Positions 37,515-45,294 of a stretch of DNA of 64,000 nt are shown here, piece by piece (position 1 is the first letter of the stretch; each line of letters opens with the position of its first letter). Made by a program: the position numbers and the translations under genes. Where the stretch lies: assembly GCF_900105135.1 (NCBI RefSeq), contig NZ_LT629741.1, positions 1,364,001 through 1,428,000 of the forward strand, in the 5' to 3' direction. This DNA is from Gramella sp. MAR_2010_147. Its GTDB lineage: Bacteria > Bacteroidota > Bacteroidia > Flavobacteriales > Flavobacteriaceae. Below the pieces are notes generated by a model. That model worked only from the letters and a program-made list of their open reading frames with translations, was not told the DNA's origin and did not search any database.

Positions 37515-37862
37515 AGATTTTTTATTAATATAATTTCTAAAACCTATAATCAATTTGCGAACTTCTGTTATTTGCTTAAAAATGGAATCTGCAGTAGAAA
37601 TAAAATTAAGGCGTAAAGCAATTTCCACTTGCGTTTCTACTTCTGCAAGTGAACCTAAAGCTACGTTCAGAAAATATAGTAATTCTTTATCACTATTACG
37701 ACCAGCTCCCTCGGCGATATTAGATGAAATTGAAACCGAAGCCCGCCTAATTTGATTTGTTAATCCATAAATCTCAGAAGCTGGAAATTCAGCAGAAATT
37801 TTGTAGATAGTTTCAACCAGTTCAATACTCTTCTTCCAAACATCCAACTCCTTATGATCCAT
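37506..37862 (-). CDS. S23/23S-rRNA IVP-family four-helix-bundle protein
   Basis: A 118-residue helical protein starting MDHKELDVWKKSIELVETIY, with the family core FPASEIYGLTNQIRRASVSI and the SNIAEGAGR box (about 47-56), then LYFLNVALGSLAEVETQVEIA. The family was first found in insertions of 23S rRNA genes and includes the Avd partner of diversity-generating retroelements, where the bundle binds nucleic acid or a reverse transcriptase. Neither context is present here. The gene sits between the ABC permease and wzc and is flanked by inverted heptamer arrays. Function unknown. Confidence 0.88.
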   Translation of the reverse strand: MDHKELDVWKKSIELVETIYKISAEFPASEIYGLTNQIRRASVSISSNIAEGAGRNSDKELLYFLNVALGSLAEVETQVEIALRLNFISTADSIFKQITEVRKLIIGFRNYINKKSNH

Positions 37863-37899
37863 ATAACCTTCTATTCACTACTACTCACGAAAAAACACC

Positions 37900-37948
37900 A
37901 TTCAACCTTCACTCTCCACTTTTCACTTTTCACTATTCACCATTCACT
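37900..37948. repeat. Heptamer array, 7 units, between S23/IVP gene and wzc
   Basis: Seven contiguous 7-bp units (ATTCAAC, CTTCACT, CTCCACT, TTTCACT twice, ATTCACC, ATTCACT), ending 8 bp before the wzc stop. An isolated ATTCACT at 37873 lies nearer the small gene. Same consensus and strand sense as 36545..36614. Confidence 0.72.
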
Positions 37949-37956
37949 AAAAAACT

Positions 37957-40425
37957 CTATTCAAAATTCCTCATAAATTTCCTCCATGAATCCTTGAGCT
38001 GAGACATGCGAGAAGGTGCAGCTCCATAATAACCTTTAGCATAACGATTATAACCATATCCATAACCGTAACCATATCCGTAACCATAGCCATAACCATA
38101 TTTCGCACTATGCACAAAATGGTTTAAAACAAAACTGATATTCTTGATCTCTCCCTTATCGTATTTTTGATTGATGGTTTCCAACATCCCTCTTTTGGTA
38201 TAATCCTGCCGTATCATATATAAAGTTGCATCGGCATGCTTAACTAAATTAAGTGCATCAGCTACCATCCCAATTGGAGGAGTATCCAGAATTATGTAAT
38301 CATAATCCTGCTTAAGATCTTCAATTAACTTATCCATTTTCTCTGATAGAAGCAATTCAGAAGGATTAGGCGGCACAGGTCCTGAGGTAATTACATCTAA
38401 ATACGGGATTTTACTTTTTTGCACGATCTCCTCAGCCGAGGCCTGGTCTATTAAATAGTTAACGATACCCAGATCATTATTCAACTGAAAATCATCAAAT
38501 ATCTTAGGTTTTCTAAGATCCACCCCTACCAGCACGGTCTTCTTTTCGCTTAATGCAAATACCGTGGCTAGATTCATGGCACAAAAGGTTTTTCCTTCAC
38601 CCGATACAGAAGAGGTGATCATTACTGTTTTTGAGCCTGTAACACCCTGTCTCTTATACATAAATTGTAAACTGGATCTTAAACCTCTGAAACTTTCTGC
38701 AATAGATGATTTTGGAGAATTAAATACAGCCAGATTTCCATCCATTTTATTTTTACCTATCAACCCCAATATTGGTATAGGGGACAACCTGGTAATTTCC
38801 TGAGCATTATGAACATTGGTATTTAGAAATACTAATAGGAAAACGAAAGTCAATGGTATTAAACCTCCAACCATCACGGCCATTACATAATTTAACTGGG
38901 TATCTGGCCCAATTCTTCCACCACCGGTATCTTTCGCTTTATCAATAACTAAAACATCACTTACATTTGCTGCTTTAATAAGTCCTGCTTCACTTCGTTT
39001 CTCCAGGAACATATTATAGGTACGTTCATTAATAGCATATTTTCTTTGAATTTTAAGTAAGTCCTGCTCTTCCTGAGGGAGTTTCCGTACCTCCTGTTCA
39101 AATCTGGAAATTTGAGAGTTTACATCGGCTAATTCTGACCTTATAAGACCTTTAGACGAACTAATGTTCTCTAAAAGAATGGATTTAATTGTATTAATTT
39201 GACGATCTATATCATCAAATACCGGTGAATTTTCTTTTAAAGTATATTGATAGTTACTGCGCTCTTCGGCAAGTTGAATGATCTTAGAGACGCCAGATGC
39301 AATGCTTCCTTCTGAAATACCGGCTACCGAAGGAGCTGGCACATTGGAATAATCTTCTCTTGTTTGAAGATAATCTTCTAAATTATCATAGTAGGCTAAT
39401 TGTCTTCTAATTGTTTCCTTACGAGCATCAAGGTTGGATAACTTTCCTGTCAACTCTGAACTTTCCGCAGAAATATCTAATATGGTATTGCTATTGCGAA
39501 AATTATTCAGCTCATCCTGAACTTCTTTTAATTGCTCAGCCTGCACTGCCAGACTACTATCTATAAACCGAATGGTTTTGGTTGCAAATAGATTTTTTCG
39601 CTCCAGCATATTTTTACTCAATACAGCCACTGAGCCATTCAGATAATCTACCAGTCTGGATTTATTCAGACCAACCTGACTCAGATTTAATACAGAAGAT
39701 CCATTGGATTGAGGCTGGATATTAACCCCGCGATATCTCCCTACTGCACCATTAAAATTTAAAAAACTTATATAATATACTTTTCCTGCTTGCAAGGCAT
39801 TCGTGGTCCTTTCCAAATATCCGGTAAAAAAAGGAAGGTTTAAATATTCCCCGATTTTAAAGTTTCTGTCAAATTCTCTGGCCTCTACAGTTCTATTATC
39901 AGTTTCCTGAGTTTGATAATTGGTTCTTGACAAATTAGCAGGCACTTGAGTCTTCAAATTAAACCTGAGCTCATCTATCATTTTTATTTCCAGCGTTACG
40001 TTATTTGCCTGAAAAGCAGCACTGTCCGCGATTATTTTAAAAGGTGCTTTTCCGTAAGCATCTACCCGCTGATACTCTCCATCTTCCAGATAATTTATAT
40101 AAAACTGTAATTCTTCAACCACTGCTTCATTATGTGATCTTGACCTTAAGATCGTCATGGCAGTATTTACCTTATCTGAAGTCCCTCCCCAGTTAAAAGT
40201 TAAACTGGTATTGGAAGTGAAAAACGGATTTTGATCATCTTTAATGGATATAGTATTACCCAGCTGATACACCGGTAATTTTCTAACATTATTATAATAT
40301 GCAACAGCTAAGCTTATACCAACAGATAAAAGGATTAGTTTCCAGTAACTAATAATCTTTAAGATAAAACCCTTAAAATCAAAGGTAGAACCTACGTCTG
40401 ATATATGATCATCTTCGTGCGCCAT
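37957..40425 (-). CDS. wzc: Wzc-like tyrosine autokinase and polysaccharide co-polymerase
   Basis: Controls chain assembly and export. The N-terminal half has a Wzz-type membrane segment near 25-45 (ISYWKLILLSVGISLAVAYY), a long periplasmic coiled coil, and a second membrane segment near MAVMVGGLIPLTFVFLLVFL. The cytoplasmic kinase carries Walker A SSVSGEGKTFCAMN, A-prime VLVGVDLRKPK and Walker B YIILDTPPIG. The tail holds eight Tyr-Gly pairs in a row and three further tyrosines, the substrate cluster for autophosphorylation. Length (822 aa) fits. It overlaps the Wza-like gene by one base. Confidence 0.93.
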   Translation of the reverse strand: MAHEDDHISDVGSTFDFKGFILKIISYWKLILLSVGISLAVAYYNNVRKLPVYQLGNTISIKDDQNPFFTSNTSLTFNWGGTSDKVNTAMTILRSRSHNEAVVEELQFYINYLEDGEYQRVDAYGKAPFKIIADSAAFQANNVTLEIKMIDELRFNLKTQVPANLSRTNYQTQETDNRTVEAREFDRNFKIGEYLNLPFFTGYLERTTNALQAGKVYYISFLNFNGAVGRYRGVNIQPQSNGSSVLNLSQVGLNKSRLVDYLNGSVAVLSKNMLERKNLFATKTIRFIDSSLAVQAEQLKEVQDELNNFRNSNTILDISAESSELTGKLSNLDARKETIRRQLAYYDNLEDYLQTREDYSNVPAPSVAGISEGSIASGVSKIIQLAEERSNYQYTLKENSPVFDDIDRQINTIKSILLENISSSKGLIRSELADVNSQISRFEQEVRKLPQEEQDLLKIQRKYAINERTYNMFLEKRSEAGLIKAANVSDVLVIDKAKDTGGGRIGPDTQLNYVMAVMVGGLIPLTFVFLLVFLNTNVHNAQEITRLSPIPILGLIGKNKMDGNLAVFNSPKSSIAESFRGLRSSLQFMYKRQGVTGSKTVMITSSVSGEGKTFCAMNLATVFALSEKKTVLVGVDLRKPKIFDDFQLNNDLGIVNYLIDQASAEEIVQKSKIPYLDVITSGPVPPNPSELLLSEKMDKLIEDLKQDYDYIILDTPPIGMVADALNLVKHADATLYMIRQDYTKRGMLETINQKYDKGEIKNISFVLNHFVHSAKYGYGYGYGYGYGYGYGYNRYAKGYYGAAPSRMSQLKDSWRKFMRNFE

Positions 40426-41213
40426 TACCTTGTTGTTAAGAAATAAATTGAAGTCGCCAGGGTAACCAAACTAACCACAGTTCTAAAAACTTCGAGTCCT
40501 GTAGTACCCAAACCTAAAGCCTTTCTAGGCAAAGGATTTACCACGATCATATCATTTGGCTGAATATAATAATAGGGATTGCTTAAAGCATCAATATTGG
40601 TAACATCTATGGTATGCACTTCTTCTCCCTGCGGATATTGCCTGATGATCTGTACATTTTCCCTGTCTCCATAATCTGAAATTCCTCCAGCATTGGCGAT
40701 AGCCTCCATAATAGATACCTGTTCTTTATAGATCACCTGGCTTCCCTGCCCTATTTCTCCCAGTGTAGTGTATCGTATACCAGCAAGTTTTACGGTCACG
40801 AATATATTTGCCTCTTCTTTAAAATATTCTTCGAGTAACTTTTTCTCTATTCTTTCTCGCACTTCTTTTTCGGTAAATCCTAAAACGTTGATCTCTCCCA
40901 TCGTGGGTACCCGAATATTTCCATGATCATCTACGGTAAACCCATCAAAATATACTGCTTCTTCAGTAGTTGCGTTTGGATTCTCACTACCTATGGGATT
41001 GAACATCCCAACAATATCCTGATCAAGAGCTTTCACTCTAATACTTAAAAGGTCACCTGTTTGGATACGGTAAGGTTTGCGCAATCGCTGTACCTGGATG
41101 ATACTATCTACATCACCTTCATATTCTTGAAGGTAAGACATCTGCTTGGTAGATACGCATGAGGTTAAGGCTAGTATTGCAGCGAATAAAAACAAAAAGG
41201 ATTTAAATCGCAT
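40425..41213 (-). CDS. wza: Outer-membrane polysaccharide export lipoprotein (Wza-like)
   Basis: Forms the outer-membrane exit for the glycan. I start it at the ATG at 41213 (MRFKSFLFLFAAILALTSC) rather than at the GTG four codons upstream, because the hydrophobic signal then ends in the lipobox LTSC. YRIQTGDLLSIRVKALD begins the poly-export (PES) domain, and GFTVDDHGNIRVPTMGEINVLGFT followed by SLBB-like MEAIANAGGISDYGDRENV complete it. The final 25 residues form a hydrophobic stretch near the C-terminus. It is the promoter-proximal gene of the locus. Confidence 0.93.
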   Translation of the reverse strand: MRFKSFLFLFAAILALTSCVSTKQMSYLQEYEGDVDSIIQVQRLRKPYRIQTGDLLSIRVKALDQDIVGMFNPIGSENPNATTEEAVYFDGFTVDDHGNIRVPTMGEINVLGFTEKEVRERIEKKLLEEYFKEEANIFVTVKLAGIRYTTLGEIGQGSQVIYKEQVSIMEAIANAGGISDYGDRENVQIIRQYPQGEEVHTIDVTNIDALSNPYYYIQPNDMIVVNPLPRKALGLGTTGLEVFRTVVSLVTLATSIYFLTTR

Positions 41214-41235
41214 AGAGGGCTTCACATTGTTTTAA

Positions 41236-41243
41236 CAAATATA
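41236..41243 (-). promoter_or_regulatory. -7 promoter box of the polysaccharide locus
   Basis: On the minus strand TATATTTG matches the flavobacterial TAnnTTTG element 23 bp before the wza start at 41213. No TTG stands at the best -33 distance. It is the best candidate for driving the large minus-strand locus. Confidence 0.5.
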
Positions 41244-41423
41244 GTTTTTACAGGCAAATAATAAAATAAAGTCCGAATTTTATCTGAAAACACTTTTTAC
41301 TAAAGTATGCAATTATGAAATCATCGTAACTTTAGAAAATATTTATCATTTCGAAGAAACAGAGCAATTCAGAAATCTCATACTAGGAATGAACATTGCT
41401 TACTGACAAATGATTATTGCCGC

Positions 41424-41520
41424 ACCGTCATGCTGAACTTGATTCAGCATCTCACTCATTAACAGAAAATTCCTGATTACTGTTATTTTATAATTGTTAA
41501 TCGTCATTACTCATACTTCG
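41424..41520. repeat. 97-bp direct repeat, copy 1
   Basis: Begins ACCGTCATGCTGAACTTGAT, which contains an 8-bp palindrome arm pair (ATGCTGAA and TTCAGCAT around CTTGA). From about 41455 on it is made of 7-bp units such as ATTACTG, ATAATTG, TTAATCG. Ninety-four of 97 positions equal copy 2. Confidence 0.8.
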
Positions 41521-41576
41521 GTAAACTCAGTTAAGTAATTTGTCATTTCAAAGAAGCGCAGCGACTGAGAAATCTT

Positions 41577-41673
41577 ACCGTCATGCTGAACTTGATTCAG
41601 CATCTCACTCATTAACAGAAAATTCCTGATTACTGTTCATTGATAATTGTTAATCGTCATTACTCATACTTCG
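41577..41673. repeat. 97-bp direct repeat, copy 2
   Basis: Same length as copy 1 (41424..41520). The three differences all fall in one heptamer (TTATTTT in copy 1, TTCATTG here, about 41636-41642). It is preceded by a GTCATTTC element (from 41542) that recurs at 41823 before a third, partial copy of the palindrome at 41861..41889. Confidence 0.8.
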
Positions 41674-41741
41674 ACAGGCTCAGCATGGCAAATAATAATG
41701 TCGCCATTTTGAAGCGGCATAGCAACTGGGAGTTCTCATCC

Positions 41742-41825
41742 CCACATAGAGAACCCACAACGCAGAACCCACAACAAACAACCTAAAATGATTATTGTTA
41801 ATTGATAAATGCTAATTGCTGTTGT
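41742..41825. repeat. Heptamer array, 12 units
   Basis: Twelve 7-bp units in unbroken phase. The first six are of the form NANAACN (GAGAACC, CACAACG, CAGAACC, CACAACA), the last six of the form NTAATTG (ATTATTG, TTAATTG, CTAATTG). Composition and length match the array at 41927..42010. Confidence 0.75.
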
Positions 41826-41926
41826 CATTTCGAAACAAAGCGCAGCGACTGAGAAATCTTACCCTCATGCTGAACTTGATTCAGCATCTTAAAATCCGCA
41901 TCCAACCTCAAACAGAAAAACATACC

Positions 41927-42010
41927 CCACAACAGACAACTGAGAACTGAGAACACATAACCCAGAACTGCAAATTGATCATTGTTTATTGATTATTGCT
42001 CATTGATTAA
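41927..42010. repeat. Heptamer array, 12 units, upstream of the ABC-F gene
   Basis: Twelve units in strict 7-bp phase: six ending in AAC (CCACAAC, AGACAAC, TGAGAAC twice, ACATAAC, CCAGAAC), then six of the form TGNTNAT (TGATCAT, TGTTTAT, TGATTAT, TGCTCAT). It mirrors the build of 41742..41825 and reaches into the ABC-F promoter. Confidence 0.75.
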
Positions 42011-42028
42011 TCTTACTTCGTACTTTTG
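41996..42028 (+). promoter_or_regulatory. Flavobacterial promoter of the ABC-F gene
   Basis: TACTTTTG at 42021-42028 is an exact TAnnTTTG box 40 bp before the start codon. A TTG at 41996-41998 lies 22 bp upstream, inside the heptamer array; a second TTG at 42003-42005 is closer than usual. Confidence 0.55.
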
Positions 42029-42036
42029 CGATCAAT

Positions 42037-42064
42037 CTACAGACTACTGTCTAAAGTCTTAAAA
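42037..42064. repeat. Heptamer array, 4 units, in the ABC-F 5' leader
   Basis: Units CTACAGA, CTACTGT, CTAAAGT, CTTAAAA run to 4 bp before the ABC-F start codon, so they lie in the presumed leader of its message. Confidence 0.5.
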
Positions 42065-42068
42065 ACAC

Positions 42069-43943
42069 ATGAACTACCTCTCAGTAGAAAATATAGCGAA
42101 ATCCTACGGCGAACGCGGGCTTTTTGAAAATATAAGCTTCGGAATAAACAAAGACCAGAAAGTTGGTTTTGTCGCTAAAAATGGAACCGGGAAGACCAGC
42201 CTTTTAAATATCCTGGCAGGAACCGATTCTCCCGATGAAGGGCAGGTGATCTACCGCAACGATATTCGCGTGGCTTTTCTTTCCCAGGAACCAGATTTAG
42301 ATCCTGAACTTACTATAGAACAGAGCATTTTTACCAGCGAAAACCCTACGCTTAAGGTTGTTGAGCAGTACGAAAAGGCTTTGCTGAATCCTGAAGACGG
42401 AGATGCACTTCAAAAGGCTATGGATGCGATGGAAGCAAATAATGCCTGGGATTTTGAAACTGAGTTCAAACAAATCCTTTTTAAACTGAACCTGGAAGAT
42501 TTGCAGGCAGTGGTAAAGAATCTTTCGGGTGGACAAAAAAAACGACTTGCTCTGGCCAGGATGCTTCTTAAAAAACCGGATTTTATAATCCTGGATGAGC
42601 CTACCAACCATCTTGATCTGGATATGATCGAGTGGCTGGAAGAATATTTTAAAAAGCAGGATTTTACCATTTTTATGGTCACTCACGACCGTTATTTCCT
42701 GGAAAGAGTCTGTAACGAGATCATAGAACTGGAAGACGGGAAGCTTTATACTTATAAAGGTAACTATTCCTATTATCTGGATAAAAAAGAGGAAAGACAC
42801 CAGCTGGAAGCAACCAATACCGATAAGGCCCAGCAGTTATATAAGAAAGAACTGGACTGGATGCGCCGCCAGCCGAAGGCGCGCACCACAAAATCCAAAT
42901 CACGAATTGAAGATTTTCACGAGATCAAGCATAGAGCGAGTCAGCGCAGGCAGGATCATAAGGTCCAGCTGGAACTCAATATGGAACGTCTTGGTAGTAA
43001 GATCGTGGAGATACATAATATTTCTAAGGAATTAGGCGGAAAGGAACTGATTAACCACTTCAGCTATACGTTTCAGAAAGGTGAACGTCTTGGTATTATT
43101 GGTAAGAATGGAACTGGAAAATCGACATTCCTGAACATGCTTACCGGGAATATGAATCCAGACACCGGTAAAATAGTGATCGGGGAAACGGTAAAATTTG
43201 GATACTATACGCAAAAGGGCATTAAAATTAAACCCGGACAGAAGGTTGTTGAAGTCATCAAGGAGTTTGGAGATTATATTCCGCTAAAAAAAGGCAGACA
43301 GATTTCTGCCGAACAGCTTCTCGAACGATTCCTTTTCAGCAGAAAAAAGCAATATGACTTTGTAGAAAAACTCAGTGGTGGTGAAAAAAAACGGCTTTAC
43401 CTCTGCACCGTTCTAATTCAGAATCCAAACTTCTTAATTCTGGATGAGCCTACAAATGATCTTGACGTTTTAACCCTTAATGTTTTAGAGAATTTTCTGA
43501 TGGATTTTCCGGGTTGTATCATCGTGGTATCCCACGACCGGTACTTCATGGATAAGATCACCGATCACCTTTTTGTTTTTGAAGGAAAAGGAGAAATTAC
43601 AGACTTCCCTGGAAATTATACTGATTATAGGGAATATGAAGCTTCAAGACCGAAAGCTGAAAAGTCTTCTTCCGAAGATTCAGAATCCAAAAAAGAGAAA
43701 AAAGAATACAAATCAAACAGTTCAGGACCTTCCCTGAGTTATAATGAGAAAAAAGAATTCAGTAAACTGGAAAAACAAATAGCCAAACTGGAAACTAAAA
43801 AAGAAGAGGTACAGAAGAAATTTCTGGAAGAATTGGATGGCGACGAGATTGCTGAAAATTCAATGAAATTAAAAGAAATTGAGAACGAAATTGAATCTAA
43901 AACTGAACGTTGGTTTGAATTGATGGAGAAGTTGGAGTCTTAG
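42069..43943 (+). CDS. ABC-F family ATPase (Uup/EttA-like)
   Basis: A soluble twin-ATPase protein of the kind that acts on ribosomes, not a transporter: there is no membrane part. First domain: Walker A AKNGTGKTSLLN near 36, signature LSGGQKKRLALARML, Walker B FIILDEPTNHLD. Second domain: GKNGTGKSTFLN near 350, LSGGEKKRLYLCTVL, FLILDEPTNDLD. The linker around 240-305 is rich in basic residues, and residues 540-624 form a charged coiled coil, as in Uup. Length (624 aa) fits. It stands under its own promoter. Confidence 0.93.
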   Translation: MNYLSVENIAKSYGERGLFENISFGINKDQKVGFVAKNGTGKTSLLNILAGTDSPDEGQVIYRNDIRVAFLSQEPDLDPELTIEQSIFTSENPTLKVVEQYEKALLNPEDGDALQKAMDAMEANNAWDFETEFKQILFKLNLEDLQAVVKNLSGGQKKRLALARMLLKKPDFIILDEPTNHLDLDMIEWLEEYFKKQDFTIFMVTHDRYFLERVCNEIIELEDGKLYTYKGNYSYYLDKKEERHQLEATNTDKAQQLYKKELDWMRRQPKARTTKSKSRIEDFHEIKHRASQRRQDHKVQLELNMERLGSKIVEIHNISKELGGKELINHFSYTFQKGERLGIIGKNGTGKSTFLNMLTGNMNPDTGKIVIGETVKFGYYTQKGIKIKPGQKVVEVIKEFGDYIPLKKGRQISAEQLLERFLFSRKKQYDFVEKLSGGEKKRLYLCTVLIQNPNFLILDEPTNDLDVLTLNVLENFLMDFPGCIIVVSHDRYFMDKITDHLFVFEGKGEITDFPGNYTDYREYEASRPKAEKSSSEDSESKKEKKEYKSNSSGPSLSYNEKKEFSKLEKQIAKLETKKEEVQKKFLEELDGDEIAENSMKLKEIENEIESKTERWFELMEKLES

Positions 43944-43970
43944 TTGTGAGTTTTCTGTTGTGTGTTGTGT
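43943..43970. repeat. Heptamer array, 4 units, left of the second S23/IVP gene
   Basis: GTTGTGA, GTTTTCT, GTTGTGT, GTTGTGT begin at the last base of the ABC-F stop codon. They are the reverse complement type of the ACACACA units right of the next gene. Confidence 0.65.
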
Positions 43971-43987
43971 CTCAAAAATTAAAAAGA

Positions 43988-44347
43988 ATGAAAAGTTATA
44001 AGGATTTGGACATCTATAATATGGCGTTTCAATATGCTATAGAAGTTCATGAAATTTCTTTAAAACTTCCAAAATTCGAATTATATGAACAGGGAAGCCA
44101 AATTCGGAGATCTTCAAAAAGTATAAAGGACAATATTATCGAAGGTTATGGGAGACGTTCTTATAAACAGGATTTTATAAAATTCTTAATTTATTCACAT
44201 GCCTCATTACTAGAATGTATTTCCCAATTAGAAATGATTGATAAATTATATACAGTCCAAGGAATCAAATCTTTAATAGAAAAATACGAGATACTCGGCG
44301 CAAAAATCTATTCATTCATAAAATATGTTGAGAAAGAATGGAAATAA
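43988..44347 (+). CDS. S23/23S-rRNA IVP-family four-helix-bundle protein
   Basis: I start it at the ATG at 43988 (MKSYKDLDIYNMAFQYAIEV), because the 14 codons upstream (from 43946) lie partly in a repeat and are unlike the family. The core FELYEQGSQIRRSSKSIKDN and the DNIIEGYGRR box match the S23/IVP family, as do IKFLIYSHASLLECISQLEM and the helical tail. Length 119 aa. It is a distant paralogue of 37506..37862 and, like it, is bracketed by inverted heptamer arrays. Function unknown; nucleic-acid binding is a family-based guess. Confidence 0.87.
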   Translation: MKSYKDLDIYNMAFQYAIEVHEISLKLPKFELYEQGSQIRRSSKSIKDNIIEGYGRRSYKQDFIKFLIYSHASLLECISQLEMIDKLYTVQGIKSLIEKYEILGAKIYSFIKYVEKEWK

Positions 44348-44375
44348 TATTTTTTTCAATTTTGAAGTATACTAA

Positions 44376-44403
44376 ACGCATAACACACAACTGAGAACGC
44401 ACA
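44376..44403. repeat. Heptamer array, 4 units, right of the second S23/IVP gene
   Basis: ACGCATA, ACACACA, ACTGAGA, ACGCACA, continuing weakly into the next start region. Its sense is opposite to the GTTGTGT units at 43943..43970, so the gene between is flanked by inverted arrays. Confidence 0.62.
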
Positions 44404-44412
44404 ACAAATTTT

Positions 44413-45219
44413 ATGCTTTTCCAAATTCAGTCATATTTCAACTTCCTCTTTAAAAGCCAGAACCAACACGGACTCCACTCCCCTTTCGTATACGATTTAG
44501 TCACCAAATGTTTTTACGATAAAAGTGACCACCAGGAATATCAGCTTATTAAAAATTACCGAAATGATCTCTTAAGAAATAAGAAATTAATTGAGATTAC
44601 CGATTTTGGGGCCGGAAGCAGGGTTTTTAAATCAAACAAAAGACCTGTATTTTCTATTGCCAAAAATGCCGGAATTACTTTGCATCGGGCAAAATTACTA
44701 TATCGAATTACTAATTATCTGAACATTGACCAGGTATTAGAATTAGGCACTTCGCTTGGGATAGCCTCTTCGGCGATTGCAGCAAACAGATCCACACAAC
44801 TTATTACAATTGAAGGATGCAAAGAAACATCACGTATTGCAAGGCAACAGTTTGAAAAGTACGACTTAAAAAACATCAAATTAGAAATTGGTCAATTTGA
44901 TGATATACTTTCTAAAATAAAGGCTGAACTACAAACTACGAACTCTGATCTCCGAACTTCAGAAAAATTCGACCTTGTTTATTTCGACGGAAATCATCAA
45001 AAGGAGCCGACTTTGGAATATTTCAGAAGATTACTACCCACAGCCCATAATGATTCCGTCTTTATTTTTGATGACATCCACTGGTCACCCGAGATGGAAG
45101 AAGCCTGGGAAGAAATTAAAATTCATCCCGAAGTTCGGGTAACTATAGATACTTTTCAATGGGGACTGGTTTTTTTCAGAAAAGAACAGCAAAAACAAGA
45201 TTTTACAATCAGAGTGTAA
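44413..45219 (+). CDS. Class I O-methyltransferase-like protein
   Basis: A 268-residue protein with a leading helical part (FQIQSYFNFLFKSQNQHGLHS) and a Rossmann domain: VLELGTSLGIASSAIAAN as motif I, LITIEGCKETSRIARQQF as motif II, FDLVYFDGNHQKEPTLEYF as motif IV and FIFDDIHWSPEMEEAW. The DDIHWS stretch is usual in the catechol-OMT-like group common in this family of bacteria. Substrate unknown. Its start lies just after the heptamer array at 44376. Confidence 0.82.
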   Translation: MLFQIQSYFNFLFKSQNQHGLHSPFVYDLVTKCFYDKSDHQEYQLIKNYRNDLLRNKKLIEITDFGAGSRVFKSNKRPVFSIAKNAGITLHRAKLLYRITNYLNIDQVLELGTSLGIASSAIAANRSTQLITIEGCKETSRIARQQFEKYDLKNIKLEIGQFDDILSKIKAELQTTNSDLRTSEKFDLVYFDGNHQKEPTLEYFRRLLPTAHNDSVFIFDDIHWSPEMEEAWEEIKIHPEVRVTIDTFQWGLVFFRKEQQKQDFTIRV

Positions 45220-45294
45220 AAGCACTGATAATAGAATTTATTATTTCAAGTATTAAACTTGGATTCCTTTTAATTACGATAATTGGCGGCCTAT

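Larger units (their letters stand above)
41214..42068. other. 0.85-kb intergenic region rich in repeats
   Basis: No plausible gene is seen between the divergent wza and ABC-F genes. The region holds the wza and ABC-F promoter boxes, two copies of a 97-bp direct repeat, a third partial copy, a roughly 65-bp element seen twice (from 41541 and 41823) and three heptamer arrays. The remaining sequence is AT-rich and unremarkable. Confidence 0.7.

Noticed and set aside
37506..37862. Diversity-generating retroelement around the Avd-like gene
   Set aside because: No reverse transcriptase, template repeat or variable-protein gene is found in the window.
41424..42010. CRISPR-like array in the wza/ABC-F gap
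   Set aside because: Repeats are 7-bp contiguous units or two long copies; there are no constant 20-50 bp repeats with unique spacers, and no cas genes.
42297..42800. 167-aa minus-strand open frame
   Set aside because: Lies wholly inside the ABC-F gene, whose Walker and signature motifs are intact; the frame has low-complexity, membrane-like content typical of an antisense shadow.
43946..43987. Longer start for the second S23/IVP gene at 43946
   Set aside because: Those 14 codons come largely from the heptamer array and do not match the family; the ATG at 43988 fits.
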